64,000 nucleotides of DNA from Chaetoceros tenuissimus (lineage: Eukaryota; Bacillariophyta; Thalassiosirophyceae; Chaetocerotales; Chaetocerotaceae): NCBI GenBank assembly GCA_021927905.1, contig BLLK01000062.1:1798001-1862000 (forward strand), in the 5' to 3' direction. The translations under genes and the position numbers were made by a program. Below, one piece after another: positions 43,178-53,659 of this stretch (position 1 is the first letter of the stretch; each line of letters starts with the position of its first letter). A model generated the notes under the pieces. That model worked only from the letters and a program-made list of their open reading frames with translations, did no database searches and was not told where the DNA came from.

Positions 43178-44344
43178 CTAATTCATCAACTCTGTCATTG
43201 CAGAAGATATAGCAACTTCTGTAGCTGAAGTTTCGAATATGCCTTTCGCCATATCTTCGACTATTGATATTTTATTTGGAGATCTAGATGCAGTGTCTTG
43301 CATGCTTTTTGATGATATCGATGGTAGAAATACTCGGCCACAAGCATCAGCCATTTCAAGATCATTGTCATCATCACAAAGACATATACATGACTCTAAC
43401 AATTCCTCTATATCGACTTTCTGCTCATTAAAATTAGAAGCCAGATATCCACAGCAGTTCTTCTTACCACTTGTCTCAGGATAAAAGTCAACACATCCTA
43501 AATTGACACTGGAACCTAGGCCATAGCTGGCGAAATCCATTGATTTCAACGTTTGGAACTCGTCATCTGTTATCTTTGTTTGCTGCTTTTTGTTTACTCG
43601 AAAGCTGTTTGTGTAACCATTATAATCAATCACAAATCCCTTTTTTTGCAAATCTCTAGCAAAATCCCAAAGAGGCCCATTCCTATTGTTTAAAGGGATA
43701 ATCTCTGAGTCTTTCTTTTGCTTTCCCAAGAATACATCCATTGCGTCCCCTTTGTATCCATCACTTCCAGCACCGTCATCGGACATTTTCTTCCTCCAGT
43801 ATTCGTCCTCTCTTAAAGTAAAGGGTTTTAGATCTTTTTCAGTTGCACCATCAAATTGTACTGGGATAATACATGTATCATCTTTCGTTGGCTTTTCGTC
43901 ACAGTAAAATATTCGCCCTCCCCCTTCAGATGCGTAAGCGTCGGCTTTGGGTAAATATGGTAGACGCTTGATCAAGGTCGATGTTCTCATTCCACTTACG
44001 AGAACCAACTTTGTATTTTTCATTCTTCGCAATTCTTGGCATAAAGTTAATGTTTTCGAAGAAATGATTCCCCTCATTCCTGTCGAACTGGCTGGCAACG
44101 AAATGATTTTGTTTCCTTCTTTACTTTCTCTAGTTTCGGAAGGATAGTGAACTAAAGTCCCATCTACATCACTGAAAACTATTCTCACCATTGTTTCCTT
44201 TTGTGTTGGAACGAGTTTCTCTTTCAAGCTTTGTGTGCTACTTTTCGATTGTACTGAATTCAACGTCAACTCAGGTTTGGCATTACCTTTCGAGAAAAAT
44301 TGAAATATAACAACTGAATATAGTATGAAAGTTATTATCCTCAT
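43178..44344 (-). CDS. HAD-superfamily phosphatase with N-terminal signal/anchor
   Basis: 388 aa. Residues 1-22 are a signal peptide or anchor (ITFILYSVVIFQFFSKG). HAD motif I is VFSDVDGTLVHYP (about 54-66), motif II LVLVSGMRTSTL (about 107-118) and motif IV CLCDDDNDLEMADAC (about 325-340), the arrangement of type-IIB Cof/mannosyl-phosphoglycerate or sucrose-phosphate phosphatases. The cap region between the motifs is long and its substrate residues cannot be matched by eye. It probably dephosphorylates a sugar phosphate or similar small molecule, in the secretory pathway or plastid. Confidence 0.78.
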   Translation of the reverse strand: MRIITFILYSVVIFQFFSKGNAKPELTLNSVQSKSSTQSLKEKLVPTQKETMVRIVFSDVDGTLVHYPSETRESKEGNKIISLPASSTGMRGIISSKTLTLCQELRRMKNTKLVLVSGMRTSTLIKRLPYLPKADAYASEGGGRIFYCDEKPTKDDTCIIPVQFDGATEKDLKPFTLREDEYWRKKMSDDGAGSDGYKGDAMDVFLGKQKKDSEIIPLNNRNGPLWDFARDLQKKGFVIDYNGYTNSFRVNKKQQTKITDDEFQTLKSMDFASYGLGSSVNLGCVDFYPETSGKKNCCGYLASNFNEQKVDIEELLESCICLCDDDNDLEMADACGRVFLPSISSKSMQDTASRSPNKISIVEDMAKGIFETSATEVAISSAMTELMN

Positions 44345-44885
44345 TTAAAAAGAGAGCTCTCTATAAAACACTTGGAATGTTCTATCTTGTTCTTCCTGGA
44401 GATGAAGGATGACGAAGTAAGTATTAGTGGATGATGCTCAGCAATGGTTTGCTTTCTATTTCACGTGAAACAAGACGTTGTGCTGTGGCTGTGGGTTGCG
44501 GATACATACTGAGAGCGCGCTGTCATGCAGTAACGTACTTACACAACTAATGTAGAAGCAAGTATCGATATGCTTGTCAATCCAAGGAAGAAATTTTACT
44601 TTTTCTTTAGCAATATTTTTAAAAATCACTCAGCACCGAATCTTTTTAATCTATTCCACACAAGCAGTTGGCATCTGCATTCAGTTCTGCATAGTGTATG
44701 TTTCTTTGATCTTTGGGTGCAATATGGTAATAATATACCCCTAAGCATCATGCATAACAATTCGTTTAAACTGGTTATTCTTTTACACATACATTCAACT
44801 TATTCGCTACATCAAACATTTTGCAAATCTCCTACAATCAATTATTTTCTTTCCACTCCATAGCTTCCAAAATACAATTTGCTCT
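44345..44885. other. Intergenic region between two minus-strand genes
   Basis: Promoter side of the HAD gene and 3' flank of the next gene. T/A-rich; open frames on the plus strand are short and carry no motif. Confidence 0.3.
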
Positions 44886-45622
44886 TTATTCATCATCTTT
44901 TGGAACCACCCCAGCACATGATGGTACGCAAGAGCCAAACCCTACACAATTAGTGATCTGGGAAACTCTAATTTCAGCTTTATTATTGACCAAATTACTA
45001 TTGCTTTGTGATATGGACTCCAATTTCTGTTGTAGACCTAGCGAACTATCATCAAAGTTCTCGTGACGGAGATCGACGAATACATCTTTCTGACCTGTTC
45101 ATAATAAGAGCGCGACGAATGTTAGAAGGAAAATTGCCAAAGATTTTATGAAGCTATAGGCACCTAGGGTGGATCCCTACAAAATTCAATTGTTGCAATA
45201 GTAAAAGTAGAAAGAAGTATCTTAGCTGACTCACTTGAAAAGACATTCTGCATAAAATGTTGAGTTGTTTGTTCCCCTGACATCTTGGAGCTATTTGAAT
45301 TTGAATAAAATCCTACTTCTAGCTTTGGAAAATTATTGACAATATATAAGCGCAATATTGAATTCTTTTGGTGAAGTAGTAGTGTTTCTATCATACACAT
45401 TTTACTGTGCAATTCTTTGTGAAGGTGATCAGGTGGTGGTGTCACTAGACGAAGCCCAAGTTTTACGACATTCTGCTCAAGACCATTATAGCTGATGACT
45501 TTCCAATGACGGACATCTTTTGTGACTACGATGCTACGATCTGAGTACGTAGAGGAAAATGTAGAATGAATATTTTTATCTATCTACATCTAAGAAGCGA
45601 TCACACAGTACATCAGTTTCAT
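44886..45622 (-). CDS. Unknown small protein, two or three exons
   Basis: Two exons are well supported: 45235-45540 and 44886-45094, joined through GTGAGT...AACAG in phase 1. There is no in-frame ATG before TAG in the larger exon, so an upstream exon is needed. The best candidate is 45607-45622 (MKLMY plus one base, donor GTGTGA), giving 176 aa. The protein reads DVRHWKVISYNGLEQN, LVTPPPDHLHKELHSKM, VNNFPKLEVGFYS, then a coiled QQKLESISQSNSN stretch and a C-terminal CVGFGSCVPSCAG cluster with three Cys. I do not recognise the family. Its start lies about 55 bp from the divergent CDIN1-like gene. Confidence 0.6.
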
Positions 45623-45677
45623 CCTCTCTACAACAGCCAATTCAACTTAAAGTCCAGGAGAAGAGTGGGAACGAAAT

Positions 45678-46718
45678 ATGAAACAAAATAAAGCGAAAGA
45701 AAGTTATAAAAGGGCAGAGAAATGGCTCGGCAATGTCATTAAAAATGGACATGACCTCCTGTTTGATATTCATTCCTTTGATATCGAAATAGAAAAAGCC
45801 TCCATGCAGTACAACCTTTCGTGTGAGGCTTTGAACTCGTTTCTTCGTAACAAGCACTTGGCTCATGTGAAGAAAAGGTCTTTTCATGTTCGCAGTCAAT
45901 TATCACATACTATTGCGGAGTACTGTGATGGTAAATCCATATGCTTGCTAGCAAAGAAATTAAACTATCCGCCCTCTCTCTTGGCCCGTACTATTGTTGA
46001 AAAATTGACACCATTTGAGAAAAAAGATTTAACCAAAGCTATCGCAAATCCAATGCGATTTCTGTCAGTAGATGTCATTCATGATCAGTACCGCAATTCA
46101 GAGAGTGTAGAATTCGAACCTTATGTTGATCCATTTTCAGGTAGGAAGAATACATCGCAAACCCTCTCACGATTAGCAGCTGAAGTTTTTGCAGCTACAA
46201 ACTCTGATCCATTATATGGTCCTAGATTCGACCGTGAGAGAAACTTTGTAGGAATAGAATATGAAATCGTATTGGAAAGGGCGTTATCTTCCATGAATAT
46301 TCCATTTGAGACAGAGGAAGAATTAAGGAAAAAAGGGACTTCTCGAACACCTGATATATTACTATCTTGTCCTGTTGCTATTAAAGTTCATAAAAGTATT
46401 TATCCTAATTCACAAGACAGCTTCAGCCATAGAAGCAATGACGATGATGCGGGTAACGATTTTGTATGGAAAATGATCAGTTGGATAGACTCCAAAGCAA
46501 TGTTCGGGGACGTAACAATTCATCAATCATCAGTTTTACCACAAGCAGAAGCATATATACATAGATTCGGTCCTGGTTTGATTATCTATTGGTTTGGTCA
46601 TGCGCCAATTGAGATGCTTCAAGCTAACAAAGCAGATATCATCGTTGCAAGCAGCCTCCCGGACCAATTCATGGTCCCAACAGGTCAAATTGTTAAAGAT
46701 GGTAGCATACTAGAATAG
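45678..46718 (+). CDS. CDIN1: CDIN1/C15orf41-like nuclease-domain protein (TPD family)
   Basis: 346 aa, intronless. Matches the family through the helical N-terminal half (SLLARTIVEKL) and the restriction-endonuclease-like C-terminus: VGIEYEIVLERAL, RTPDILLSCPVAI (the TPD motif that names the family), WIDSKAMFGD (putative D-x-K catalytic pair) and YIHRFGPGLIIYWFGH. The human relative binds codanin-1 and is mutated in congenital dyserythropoietic anaemia type I; its link to histone handling is reported, its biochemistry is not settled. The insert NSQDSFSHRSNDDDAGND (about 240-257) is Ser/Asp-rich. Nuclear location is inferred. Confidence 0.88.
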   Translation: MKQNKAKESYKRAEKWLGNVIKNGHDLLFDIHSFDIEIEKASMQYNLSCEALNSFLRNKHLAHVKKRSFHVRSQLSHTIAEYCDGKSICLLAKKLNYPPSLLARTIVEKLTPFEKKDLTKAIANPMRFLSVDVIHDQYRNSESVEFEPYVDPFSGRKNTSQTLSRLAAEVFAATNSDPLYGPRFDRERNFVGIEYEIVLERALSSMNIPFETEEELRKKGTSRTPDILLSCPVAIKVHKSIYPNSQDSFSHRSNDDDAGNDFVWKMISWIDSKAMFGDVTIHQSSVLPQAEAYIHRFGPGLIIYWFGHAPIEMLQANKADIIVASSLPDQFMVPTGQIVKDGSILE

Positions 46719-46777
46719 ACTCCCAAGCACTCCGATCAATAATAATATAAAGTTGTAATCTACCTATAAAGTCTATT

Positions 46778-48025
46778 TTAAATTGATCCACTTTCGTATG
46801 TGAAGCTGTAGTTCTCGACATGAATTTCGTAAAGGTCAAATATAAAAACAACATTCCCAGTTGCCGATGCCGATAATTTTTCCTTGTCATCTTCCTCGCC
46901 CTCTTTATACGTTCCTGTAGCTTCAATGAAAAATGAGTAACCCTTCTCCCCAAGTGGTAACCCAAGTTCTCTATGCAAAGGTTCTTTGATGGTCCATTCA
47001 GCCTCATCTGATAAATCGTTTTCAAATAACGCATGTATTATTTCAGACGTCGCTTCCTTTGGTGACATTCCACCAGCTTCGTAAGCCGCAAGACATCCAT
47101 CTAATCCGTATTTTGTAGAATCTAATGGATGATAACCATCTTCTGGTTTGTGTGTATTAGTTGTGAATATTTCATTTCTACTGGCAAAGTCGATTTCAAG
47201 AGGAACAGTTCCCACACTCTCTACATTTGTACCCACATCATTTACCTCATCATCATAAGTTGCGTCAAAATCAAAAGTTTCTGGAACTGCAGGTTCTGAC
47301 TTCCATCGGGCAAGTGATGTCTTTACGGGTGGCCTGCTTATAGATGTACTTCGAACACGTCGCACTTGATTTCTATGATGAGTATTTCTTCTTGTAGATT
47401 CTTTTACCTCCTGTTTACCTTTTTGACGGATTTTTGCAGCTTTTGTCTGCCTCCCAGCTAATCGAGCAAAAGATTCATCCCTTGATAGTTTGAATTGTTT
47501 TTGTAATTGTCCAGATGTTGCTTTCTTGGCAGATGTGTTCACGTTTTTTGGTTTAGATGCTTGATGATTTGATGTAGTCGTCCTGCTTCGTAAAGGTGGA
47601 GCAGAAGACGATCTCTTCTTCCTCTTTACAATTTCTTTAGATACAAGCCTGCGATGGATAGACGCAACAGTTTGAGTATTACATAATCTATCGAATACTG
47701 ATTGTCGCGGTGAACTATTTGTCCCTTTCTTTTTCGATAATAATATGGATCCTCGTCTATTAGAAACATGTTTCCCATCCTTAGGTAATTCCCCAAACCG
47801 AACTTTATGTTCTTCTTCTCGCTCATCTGTAGGATGATTCCCATTCATGACTATAGCATCGTTCAATTCTTTTGCCGAGTCTTGTCGTTGGTCTTCTGAG
47901 TGTTGAGCATGTTTTTCTTCGCCACTAGGATCAGAAAGCCTATTTAACTTTTCGCTTGATACTAATGGTTCTTTCTCCATGGTAAGATCCGATATTAATC
48001 CAGCTCTAGGTTCTGTCACAATCAT
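46778..48025 (-). CDS. Unknown basic, mostly disordered protein
   Basis: 415 aa, single exon. Residues 1-260 are Lys/Arg/Ser-rich with acidic patches (REEEHKVRFGEL, RRGSILLSKKKG, KRKKRSSSAPPLRSRTT), typical of a disordered nucleic-acid- or microtubule-binding region. The C-terminal 120 residues look folded (YGLDGCLAAYEAGGMSPKEA, LGLPLGEKGYSFFIEATG, FIFDLYEIHVENYSF). No known domain recognised. It converges with the CDIN1-like gene with 59 bp between stops. Confidence 0.6.
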   Translation of the reverse strand: MIVTEPRAGLISDLTMEKEPLVSSEKLNRLSDPSGEEKHAQHSEDQRQDSAKELNDAIVMNGNHPTDEREEEHKVRFGELPKDGKHVSNRRGSILLSKKKGTNSSPRQSVFDRLCNTQTVASIHRRLVSKEIVKRKKRSSSAPPLRSRTTTSNHQASKPKNVNTSAKKATSGQLQKQFKLSRDESFARLAGRQTKAAKIRQKGKQEVKESTRRNTHHRNQVRRVRSTSISRPPVKTSLARWKSEPAVPETFDFDATYDDEVNDVGTNVESVGTVPLEIDFASRNEIFTTNTHKPEDGYHPLDSTKYGLDGCLAAYEAGGMSPKEATSEIIHALFENDLSDEAEWTIKEPLHRELGLPLGEKGYSFFIEATGTYKEGEEDDKEKLSASATGNVVFIFDLYEIHVENYSFTYESGSI

Positions 48026-48371
48026 GTAAAATATGTAGGTTCATCAAAAGTAACCATCCAGTGCTAGCTAATATCAATAGGCTATCTATGTTGACATTGT
48101 AATCAATTAAGAGAGAGTTTTTTTTGTTTGTTCGCATTTCGCATTTCGACGTCAAATCCGTTGAGACGTCAAATTTTCAAAAAGACATTTTCAACCAAAT
48201 GTTTGGAATATAGTCTTATTGACACCACGAATAGTTCCGTTGCATATTTTTCAATTAGTAGAGTATGTACGTACGTTGAGTAATTGGCAACTTGTTTTAC
48301 CCAGTAACCACTTTCCGGTTCATGCCTTCAGATTACTTCAATTGATTTCATAACATAGGAGACTGGCAAAA
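48026..48371. promoter_or_regulatory. Divergent promoter with twin GACGTCAAAT repeats
   Basis: GACGTCAAAT occurs at 48148-48157 and 48165-48174, 17 bp apart, in the gap between a minus-strand and a plus-strand gene. The reverse complement of each holds TGACGTC, a CRE/bZIP half-site core. Two helically spaced copies favour a real binding site. Confidence 0.4.
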
Positions 48372-49217
48372 ATGAATAGTTACATAGGTAGGCGCGCTTT
48401 GTCCAGTGGAGGAGGCACTCTTTTGAAACGAGAAAGAACGGCCGTAAAAAAGCACACAGAGTCATTTGAAGTAAGTAGAAATCCAAAATGTTTTCTTTTG
48501 CAAAATTTACTTTGTTTACATTTTGAGTTCTAATCTTTTTCTAGTCGCATTTAAATTCTGCAACAACCAAACATAGAATCCAAGATAATCATCATGGTCG
48601 TAGCGTTCCTCAGGATGCTGTGGAGAGTGGTAAGTTCATTCAGCATACATTCCTCAGCTTTATTTGGTAGAGCTTCATCTCAAGTCGGATTTGCAAACTT
48701 TGATACTTATACACCTGCAACATAGGTGTATTCGTGAATGCCGGACGTTTAAAAAGGGAAACGGTAGTCTCGAATACCCAAGGAGCTACAGAGATCAATA
48801 GAATGGGAGGGAGAATCATTCGTAGCAATGAAAGAACAGGAACAGGGGGTTCTGTAGTTGTGAGTAAATACCACTGACATCATGAACATGCACGAAATTC
48901 TAATGATTCTTTTATATATTTGAATTTCTCTAACAAATCTTGTTGATGCACAGAACCAAGCAAGTGCAACTTCAATCCATAGAAGAGATAGAATTGATCC
49001 ACCAAAAGATCTAAATATCAATAATCCATCCAATATCTCCATTCCAATAGGCTCTAAAAGCAACGATGCAGCCAAAATTTCGGCGTCAAAAGACACTAGT
49101 GGTGAAACAGCTGTGGAGAAGAAATCAGAAGGAAGTATTGTTGGAAAGGTACTCATTTTTATAGCTGGAGCAGGAGCTGCTGCTTTTACAGCATTTTTCT
49201 CTCCAATCATGCAGTAG
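48372..49217 (+). CDS. Tail-anchored membrane protein of unknown function
   Basis: Four short exons, 48372-48470, 48545-48629, 48726-48859 and 48954-49217, all with GT-AG sites and consistent phase, encode 193 aa. No exon alone is long. The protein is soluble, basic and Ser/Asn/Thr-rich (NSYIGRRALSSGGGTLLKRE, RMGGRIIRSNERTGTGG) and ends in a single hydrophobic helix VLIFIAGAGAAAFTAFF five residues from the C-terminus, the layout of a tail-anchored protein of the ER or an organelle. Arginine-rich patches before the anchor could interact with nucleic acid or a receptor. No family recognised. Confidence 0.68.
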
Positions 49218-49354
49218 AGAAATGATTTCATTTAGCTACTGCAATGCGTAAATACTTTATAGTTAGAACAAACAGCAATGCAAAATCATGGACAAAGAAG
49301 ATATATGATTTAATTGTACAAAAATGGATAGATAATTATTCACATTTTAATGAT

Positions 49355-50203
49355 TCAGGTCTTCTGATTCGTAATCTGACATTTTGTGTTGGCATAATCG
49401 AAATTGTACACCTCGACTCTTCGGCAGTCTGAAAAGACACAGTCGTCATCGTACTGGACATCTGGTAATCTTCCAACATCTTTCTGTGAACGAAACTTTG
49501 GACAACAAGGTAAAGAAACAAAAGTTGTTTTCACATTGTTGTAGCGAGCCATAATCTTTGAAATACTTGTATTTCCAATCATACGAGCATGAGAATGTAC
49601 ACAAAGTAGAACAAGATGATCGTATGCAGAATTATCTGCCTCTTGCTCCATCATGAATTCTTCAAGTGTGCATCCATATCCAACTAAATTTCTGACTCCT
49701 TTTGGATTATTCCCTATCCATTCCTCATGAAGAGCAGGGTCTATCGAACTACAATGCCATTTCTTGATAAAGCATGCAAGGACTGCAGTTCGCGGTGTCG
49801 ACCCATCTCCTATTGCCAGACACTTCACTTTATCTTTTTTACCAATATTGCCATGCTCACATGCTGCCTGCAAAGCAGCCATTGACTCCGACACATCTTT
49901 CGCCGAAGAGAAAGCTTTCAATGCTACTATATCCTGAAAACAATTCATAGCAAACAACATGTCAAGGTAATTACAATATCCATGATTATTTGGTCGTCGA
50001 ACTATGCCTGAATGACTCCTTCTCCCTTGTTTCTTTTGTTCTTGAGTAGGTTGTTTGCATCTCTGTGCTGTTATATTCTTACTGCATTGACGACAGATAG
50101 AATTGACTTTATCTTTTTCAAACTTTTTCTTTGGAAATAGACGGTGCGGTAAAGAAACCTTACAGACATCACAAAATCTTTCTTTTGATATAATATCCTT
50201 CAT
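49355..50203 (-). CDS. Unknown protein with N-terminal Cys motif and Rossmann-like core
   Basis: 282 aa, single exon. Residues 10-42 hold two CxxC pairs (FCDVCKVSLPH ... SICRQCSKN), a treble-clef-like zinc site as in small HNH or ribbon domains. The middle contains VKCLAIGDGSTPRTAVLACF followed by SSIDPAL, which resembles motif I and the acidic motif II of class I methyltransferases, and later HLVLLCVHSHARM. The C-terminal part has FVSLPCCPKF. A methyltransferase-like fold is my reading by eye; the function is unknown. The 3' ends of this gene and of the tail-anchored gene converge. Confidence 0.6.
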   Translation of the reverse strand: MKDIISKERFCDVCKVSLPHRLFPKKKFEKDKVNSICRQCSKNITAQRCKQPTQEQKKQGRRSHSGIVRRPNNHGYCNYLDMLFAMNCFQDIVALKAFSSAKDVSESMAALQAACEHGNIGKKDKVKCLAIGDGSTPRTAVLACFIKKWHCSSIDPALHEEWIGNNPKGVRNLVGYGCTLEEFMMEQEADNSAYDHLVLLCVHSHARMIGNTSISKIMARYNNVKTTFVSLPCCPKFRSQKDVGRLPDVQYDDDCVFSDCRRVEVYNFDYANTKCQITNQKT

Positions 50204-50643
50204 TTTGGTGAAACTGCAGTGTATGTGTTATTTTCAAGAAAGGTACAAAAAGGTTGTTTGTTTGTGTTCTCGAATGTGAAAAGTGAGATAGAAGTGGATA
50301 TGCTTAACTAAGGTACATCTTGAGGTAGTGAACTATGCGACGAGTAATACGTCATTGTGTGCAGAGGAGACTGGAGGACGATAAAGGTCAATTGTTATCT
50401 AGCCATATTGAGAGACCATTAGATAGCTATATACGCGCACAGAAATTCTTCTTCTATGCCTTGTACGAGCTTGGTTCAGCGATCGAGATAGAAGAGAACA
50501 CAAACACAAAAACTAACATCCATCAAGATACGTTATAAAATACCTAATCCAACCTTCTCGATACAAGATTAGTACAATTCAATCAGATACATTCTGGCTG
50601 CACTGAAGAATCGTGATTGCAATAAGAAGAAATTTTAGCAGTA
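50204..50643. promoter_or_regulatory. Divergent intergenic region
   Basis: Upstream of both the unknown Cys-motif gene and the 7TM gene. The 67-codon plus-strand frame at 50335-50538 has no recognisable features. No named motif. Confidence 0.3.
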
Positions 50644-52190
50644 ATGAATATCTCGATGATATTGTTTGTGCTACTAGCGCAAGCATTTTTCTTTGTGGAC
50701 GGAAAGGTGTCCAAAGGCAAAGTTCTTTTGACTGGGGAGAATTCTGTGGCGCTTATAACAAAATTTGCAGTATCTGCCAATCAGTCAGGTTCACTCAAAA
50801 TGGAACTTAAAATACCCACATCTGCAGGAATGTACACCGATGAGAGAATGCTGAAACTCAGTCTATTCAATGAGGAGAAAGATGCGTGGCGAAATGCAAA
50901 GAAAAAGCCATTGTGTTCTGAGAAAGTAAGATATGCTGCAGACCATAGACAAGTTGTATTCAATTCAAAGGAGATAGATGGTACACAATATTGGGTTGCA
51001 AATGTTGAAGCAAATCTTCCTGCAAAAGATTCACACATGTATTGGTATATGGTAAGATCGAAACTGTTTTTTGAAGACATTTGAATATGATGTTCTTGAT
51101 TCTGACCTTGTTTCTATAGACATTGGATGATTGCCTACTAGAGCAAATGTATCACTCTATCCGCGATGCACCAGAGATGGAATATAGCTATGTTGTAATG
51201 AATGGAGACTCACATGTTAGTGCAGATGAAATGGGAATGAATAAGCTACACTTTGTTCAGATTGGGTTTTCTTCGCTTTTATTGCTTTGGGTTGCATTTA
51301 AAATATTACGTGCAGTTTCTTCAAGTAAGGGACAAATTCATGTAGCATTACTCTCTGTGGCACTTGCAGTATTGTTTGATATCATTTCGGCCGCATCAGA
51401 ACTCATTCATTCGTCGGTATATGCCATGAATGGTATTGGTAGCTATACTTTTGATTGTCTATCATCGCATTTTGAAGCGCAATGTGATGCAGTGATTGCA
51501 TTGGTCCTTTTGACTGTTGGAGCTGGATGGACCTTACCCTCTGATGTTGTCATGGCCGGAAGTAATAACATGGCAATGTTGGGCACAAGTAGTTGGGTGC
51601 AAAAAACTGTGTCTGGGTTTAGATCACCAATAACAGCACTACACCAATTGAAAAGTGGCAATCCAGCTGCAATTTTGGTTATCATGATACTTGCAGCACA
51701 CGCAGTTCTGGCCCAGTGGGGAAGAACATTTGATGATGACTTTGACACTTATCATAGTTTAGAGCATAAACCTGGAAGAGTGTTGATGTGGTTTAGAGTT
51801 ATTTGTGGGGGGTTATTTCTAGCTGCTTCAGCTTCTGTTAGAAACAATGGAAGATGCCCAGGGTCTCTTCAGCCTTTCTTGAAAAAGTTCCAAATTGTGG
51901 GACTTGCCTGGTTTCTTTCATTACCTTTTGTGTCAATGTATGTCAGTTCAGCAATGCATTCCCATCAAAAACATTTTACTCTAGCTCTAGGTAGCACTCT
52001 GGTCCAAAGTAGTAGCCTTGCAAGTTTAGTATGGCTCTTCACGGGAGACAAAGACGCATCAGCATATCACAGAGTAAGTAATTTACAAACAGGCAATGAT
52101 ACTCTATCATCGTCTGCATCAATGTCTTTATCGGGGCATAGCGTTCCTAAAATGATGACCTTTGGTAAAACGAAGGTTCGTTTAGATTAA
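50644..52190 (+). CDS. GPR180/TMEM145-like seven-transmembrane protein
   Basis: Exons 50644-51051 and 51120-52190 (phase 0, 68-bp intron) give 492 aa. A signal peptide (ILFVLLAQAFFFVDG) precedes a beta-rich lumenal domain of about 150 residues with a DDC-type end (YMTLDDCLLE). Seven hydrophobic segments follow from about residue 175, including WVAFKILRAV, LTVGAGWTLPSD and, near the end, PGRVLMWFRVICGGLFLAAS and LAWFLSLPF, which match the GPR180/TMEM145 transmembrane domain. Family members are orphan intramembrane or GPCR-like proteins. The tail is Ser-rich. No ligand can be inferred. Confidence 0.8.
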
Positions 52191-52267
52191 GCCATTTTGT
52201 CGTAATAGAATATTCTTATGTTAAAAGATGTGAACATCAGTCTTTTATGTAGTTTTTGTATATGAAT

Positions 52268-53317
52268 CTAGATTTTATCATCTAATGATTTCCCATCATG
52301 ACGGCTGTAGAATTCATTAATGATAGATCCATGAGTAGTGGGATCTTCTAAAAAGGGCATATGGGAACAATCCTTCATAGAAACGCATTCAATATCTTTT
52401 CCACAAAATACATTAGCCCAACCTTGGAACACCAATTCTTCCGAAATAAAGTCATACTCTCCTCTAAGCAATAAGAGTGGAGGTAAATATTCATATCCTT
52501 CAAGCATACTTTCTGCAACATAATCTTTGATCACATCCAATCCTTTCCAAATAAGACCTGTTTTAGCGTAAGCGGCTTTCAACTGAAAAGGTATCCTTGG
52601 TGTGCGACATATATAGCTTGTCCTAATTTTCTCGGCAACTTGAGAAGCAGTGATATTGCTACTAGTTGACATGATTTCTTGAGTTACTTGATGTTCTAAG
52701 TTATCCGCCAAATCTTTAGCCAATTGAATATGAAAGGAACTCGACGAAAATACAACTGATAAACATTTGCATTTGTTTTTTGTATTAGACTTATCTGTTG
52801 AGTCGCTTTCGGTCAGAGATCTTGAACACATATCTTTTAGATATTCGTAAGCAATGCAAGCTCCAGCTGAGTGCGCATATAAATGAAATTCCTCAATATT
52901 CAACGTCTTTAGTAGTGATTTGAGGTCTTCGATAGAGTTTTGAATAGAAAAGGAATCCAATGTTGATGGAGCAACAGAGCTTCGTCCACAACCCAATTGA
53001 TCATACATGATTATCGTTCGGTAAGGAATACTATCTACTATTGGCAACAAGTAGTCTGAGGGCAATCCAAGGCCTCCGTGTATGCATATAATTGGAGGCC
53101 TACCCATATTCAAGGAATTAGGTCTAAAAACTCTATAGAATAGTTGAAACTTCTGTTTCTCCAAAACACCTGAATTATTTCGAACGTGATAGTATACTTT
53201 TGCATAGCCCTCTTTACAGGCTACAGAGGAGATTGAGATTGGACATGTCGCCGGGCTTTCATGGTGTCGTTTCATAGTAGACCTAAATGTATCTGATGTT
53301 TTCGTAATTGCAAGCAA
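52268..53317 (-). CDS. Alpha/beta hydrolase, proline-iminopeptidase-like
   Basis: 349 aa. The fold is clear: IICIHGGLGLPSDYL oxyanion loop (about 76-90), IIMYDQLGCGRSS, nucleophile elbow LYAHSAGACIAYEYL with Ser near 149, the acid in LLLRGEYDFI and the His in DCSHMPFLEDP near the C-terminus. HGG and DQxGxGxS are typical of the prolyl iminopeptidase (S33) group, though epoxide hydrolases and lipases share parts. A cap insert between nucleophile and acid contains a Ser/Thr/Lys-rich stretch. The first Met may be replaced by the Met 14 codons later (MKRHHES). Confidence 0.83.
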   Translation of the reverse strand: MLAITKTSDTFRSTMKRHHESPATCPISISSVACKEGYAKVYYHVRNNSGVLEKQKFQLFYRVFRPNSLNMGRPPIICIHGGLGLPSDYLLPIVDSIPYRTIIMYDQLGCGRSSVAPSTLDSFSIQNSIEDLKSLLKTLNIEEFHLYAHSAGACIAYEYLKDMCSRSLTESDSTDKSNTKNKCKCLSVVFSSSSFHIQLAKDLADNLEHQVTQEIMSTSSNITASQVAEKIRTSYICRTPRIPFQLKAAYAKTGLIWKGLDVIKDYVAESMLEGYEYLPPLLLLRGEYDFISEELVFQGWANVFCGKDIECVSMKDCSHMPFLEDPTTHGSIINEFYSRHDGKSLDDKI

Positions 53318-53659
53318 AAGGTTTCAGACAAGCCACGAGTATAAAACAACAGAAAACATTGAATAGAGAGAGCTTTTGGTTTTGAGTTTTGAACCATGAG
53401 AAGATATCATCAGAAGAGATGACAGAGGGTTCTCATCGATCAAATAAAATACCTACATGAAGGGGATAATCTTCTTATATGAAATCTAAGAAGATCCTCT
53501 GCAGCCACAGGCAACACCACAGGCCACCAACTCATATTTTCATTTTCTTTCGGAAGAACTCCAAAACTTATCGTCGTGAATACAATCAGTAAAAGCTGAA
53601 GTAGTAACTTACACAGATAGTTTGAAATCTAAATAGATATACTTGAATAAAAAAAGAAA
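53318..53659. promoter_or_regulatory. Divergent region upstream of the mitochondrial Hsp70 gene
   Basis: 342 bp. An imperfect TTCTTTCGGAAGAA dyad near 53545 resembles heat-shock-type GAA/TTC blocks but is not a canonical element. Confidence 0.3.

Noticed and set aside
53541-53560. A possible heat-shock element before the Hsp70 gene
   Set aside because: The GAA/TTC blocks are not correctly spaced; only a loose dyad remains.
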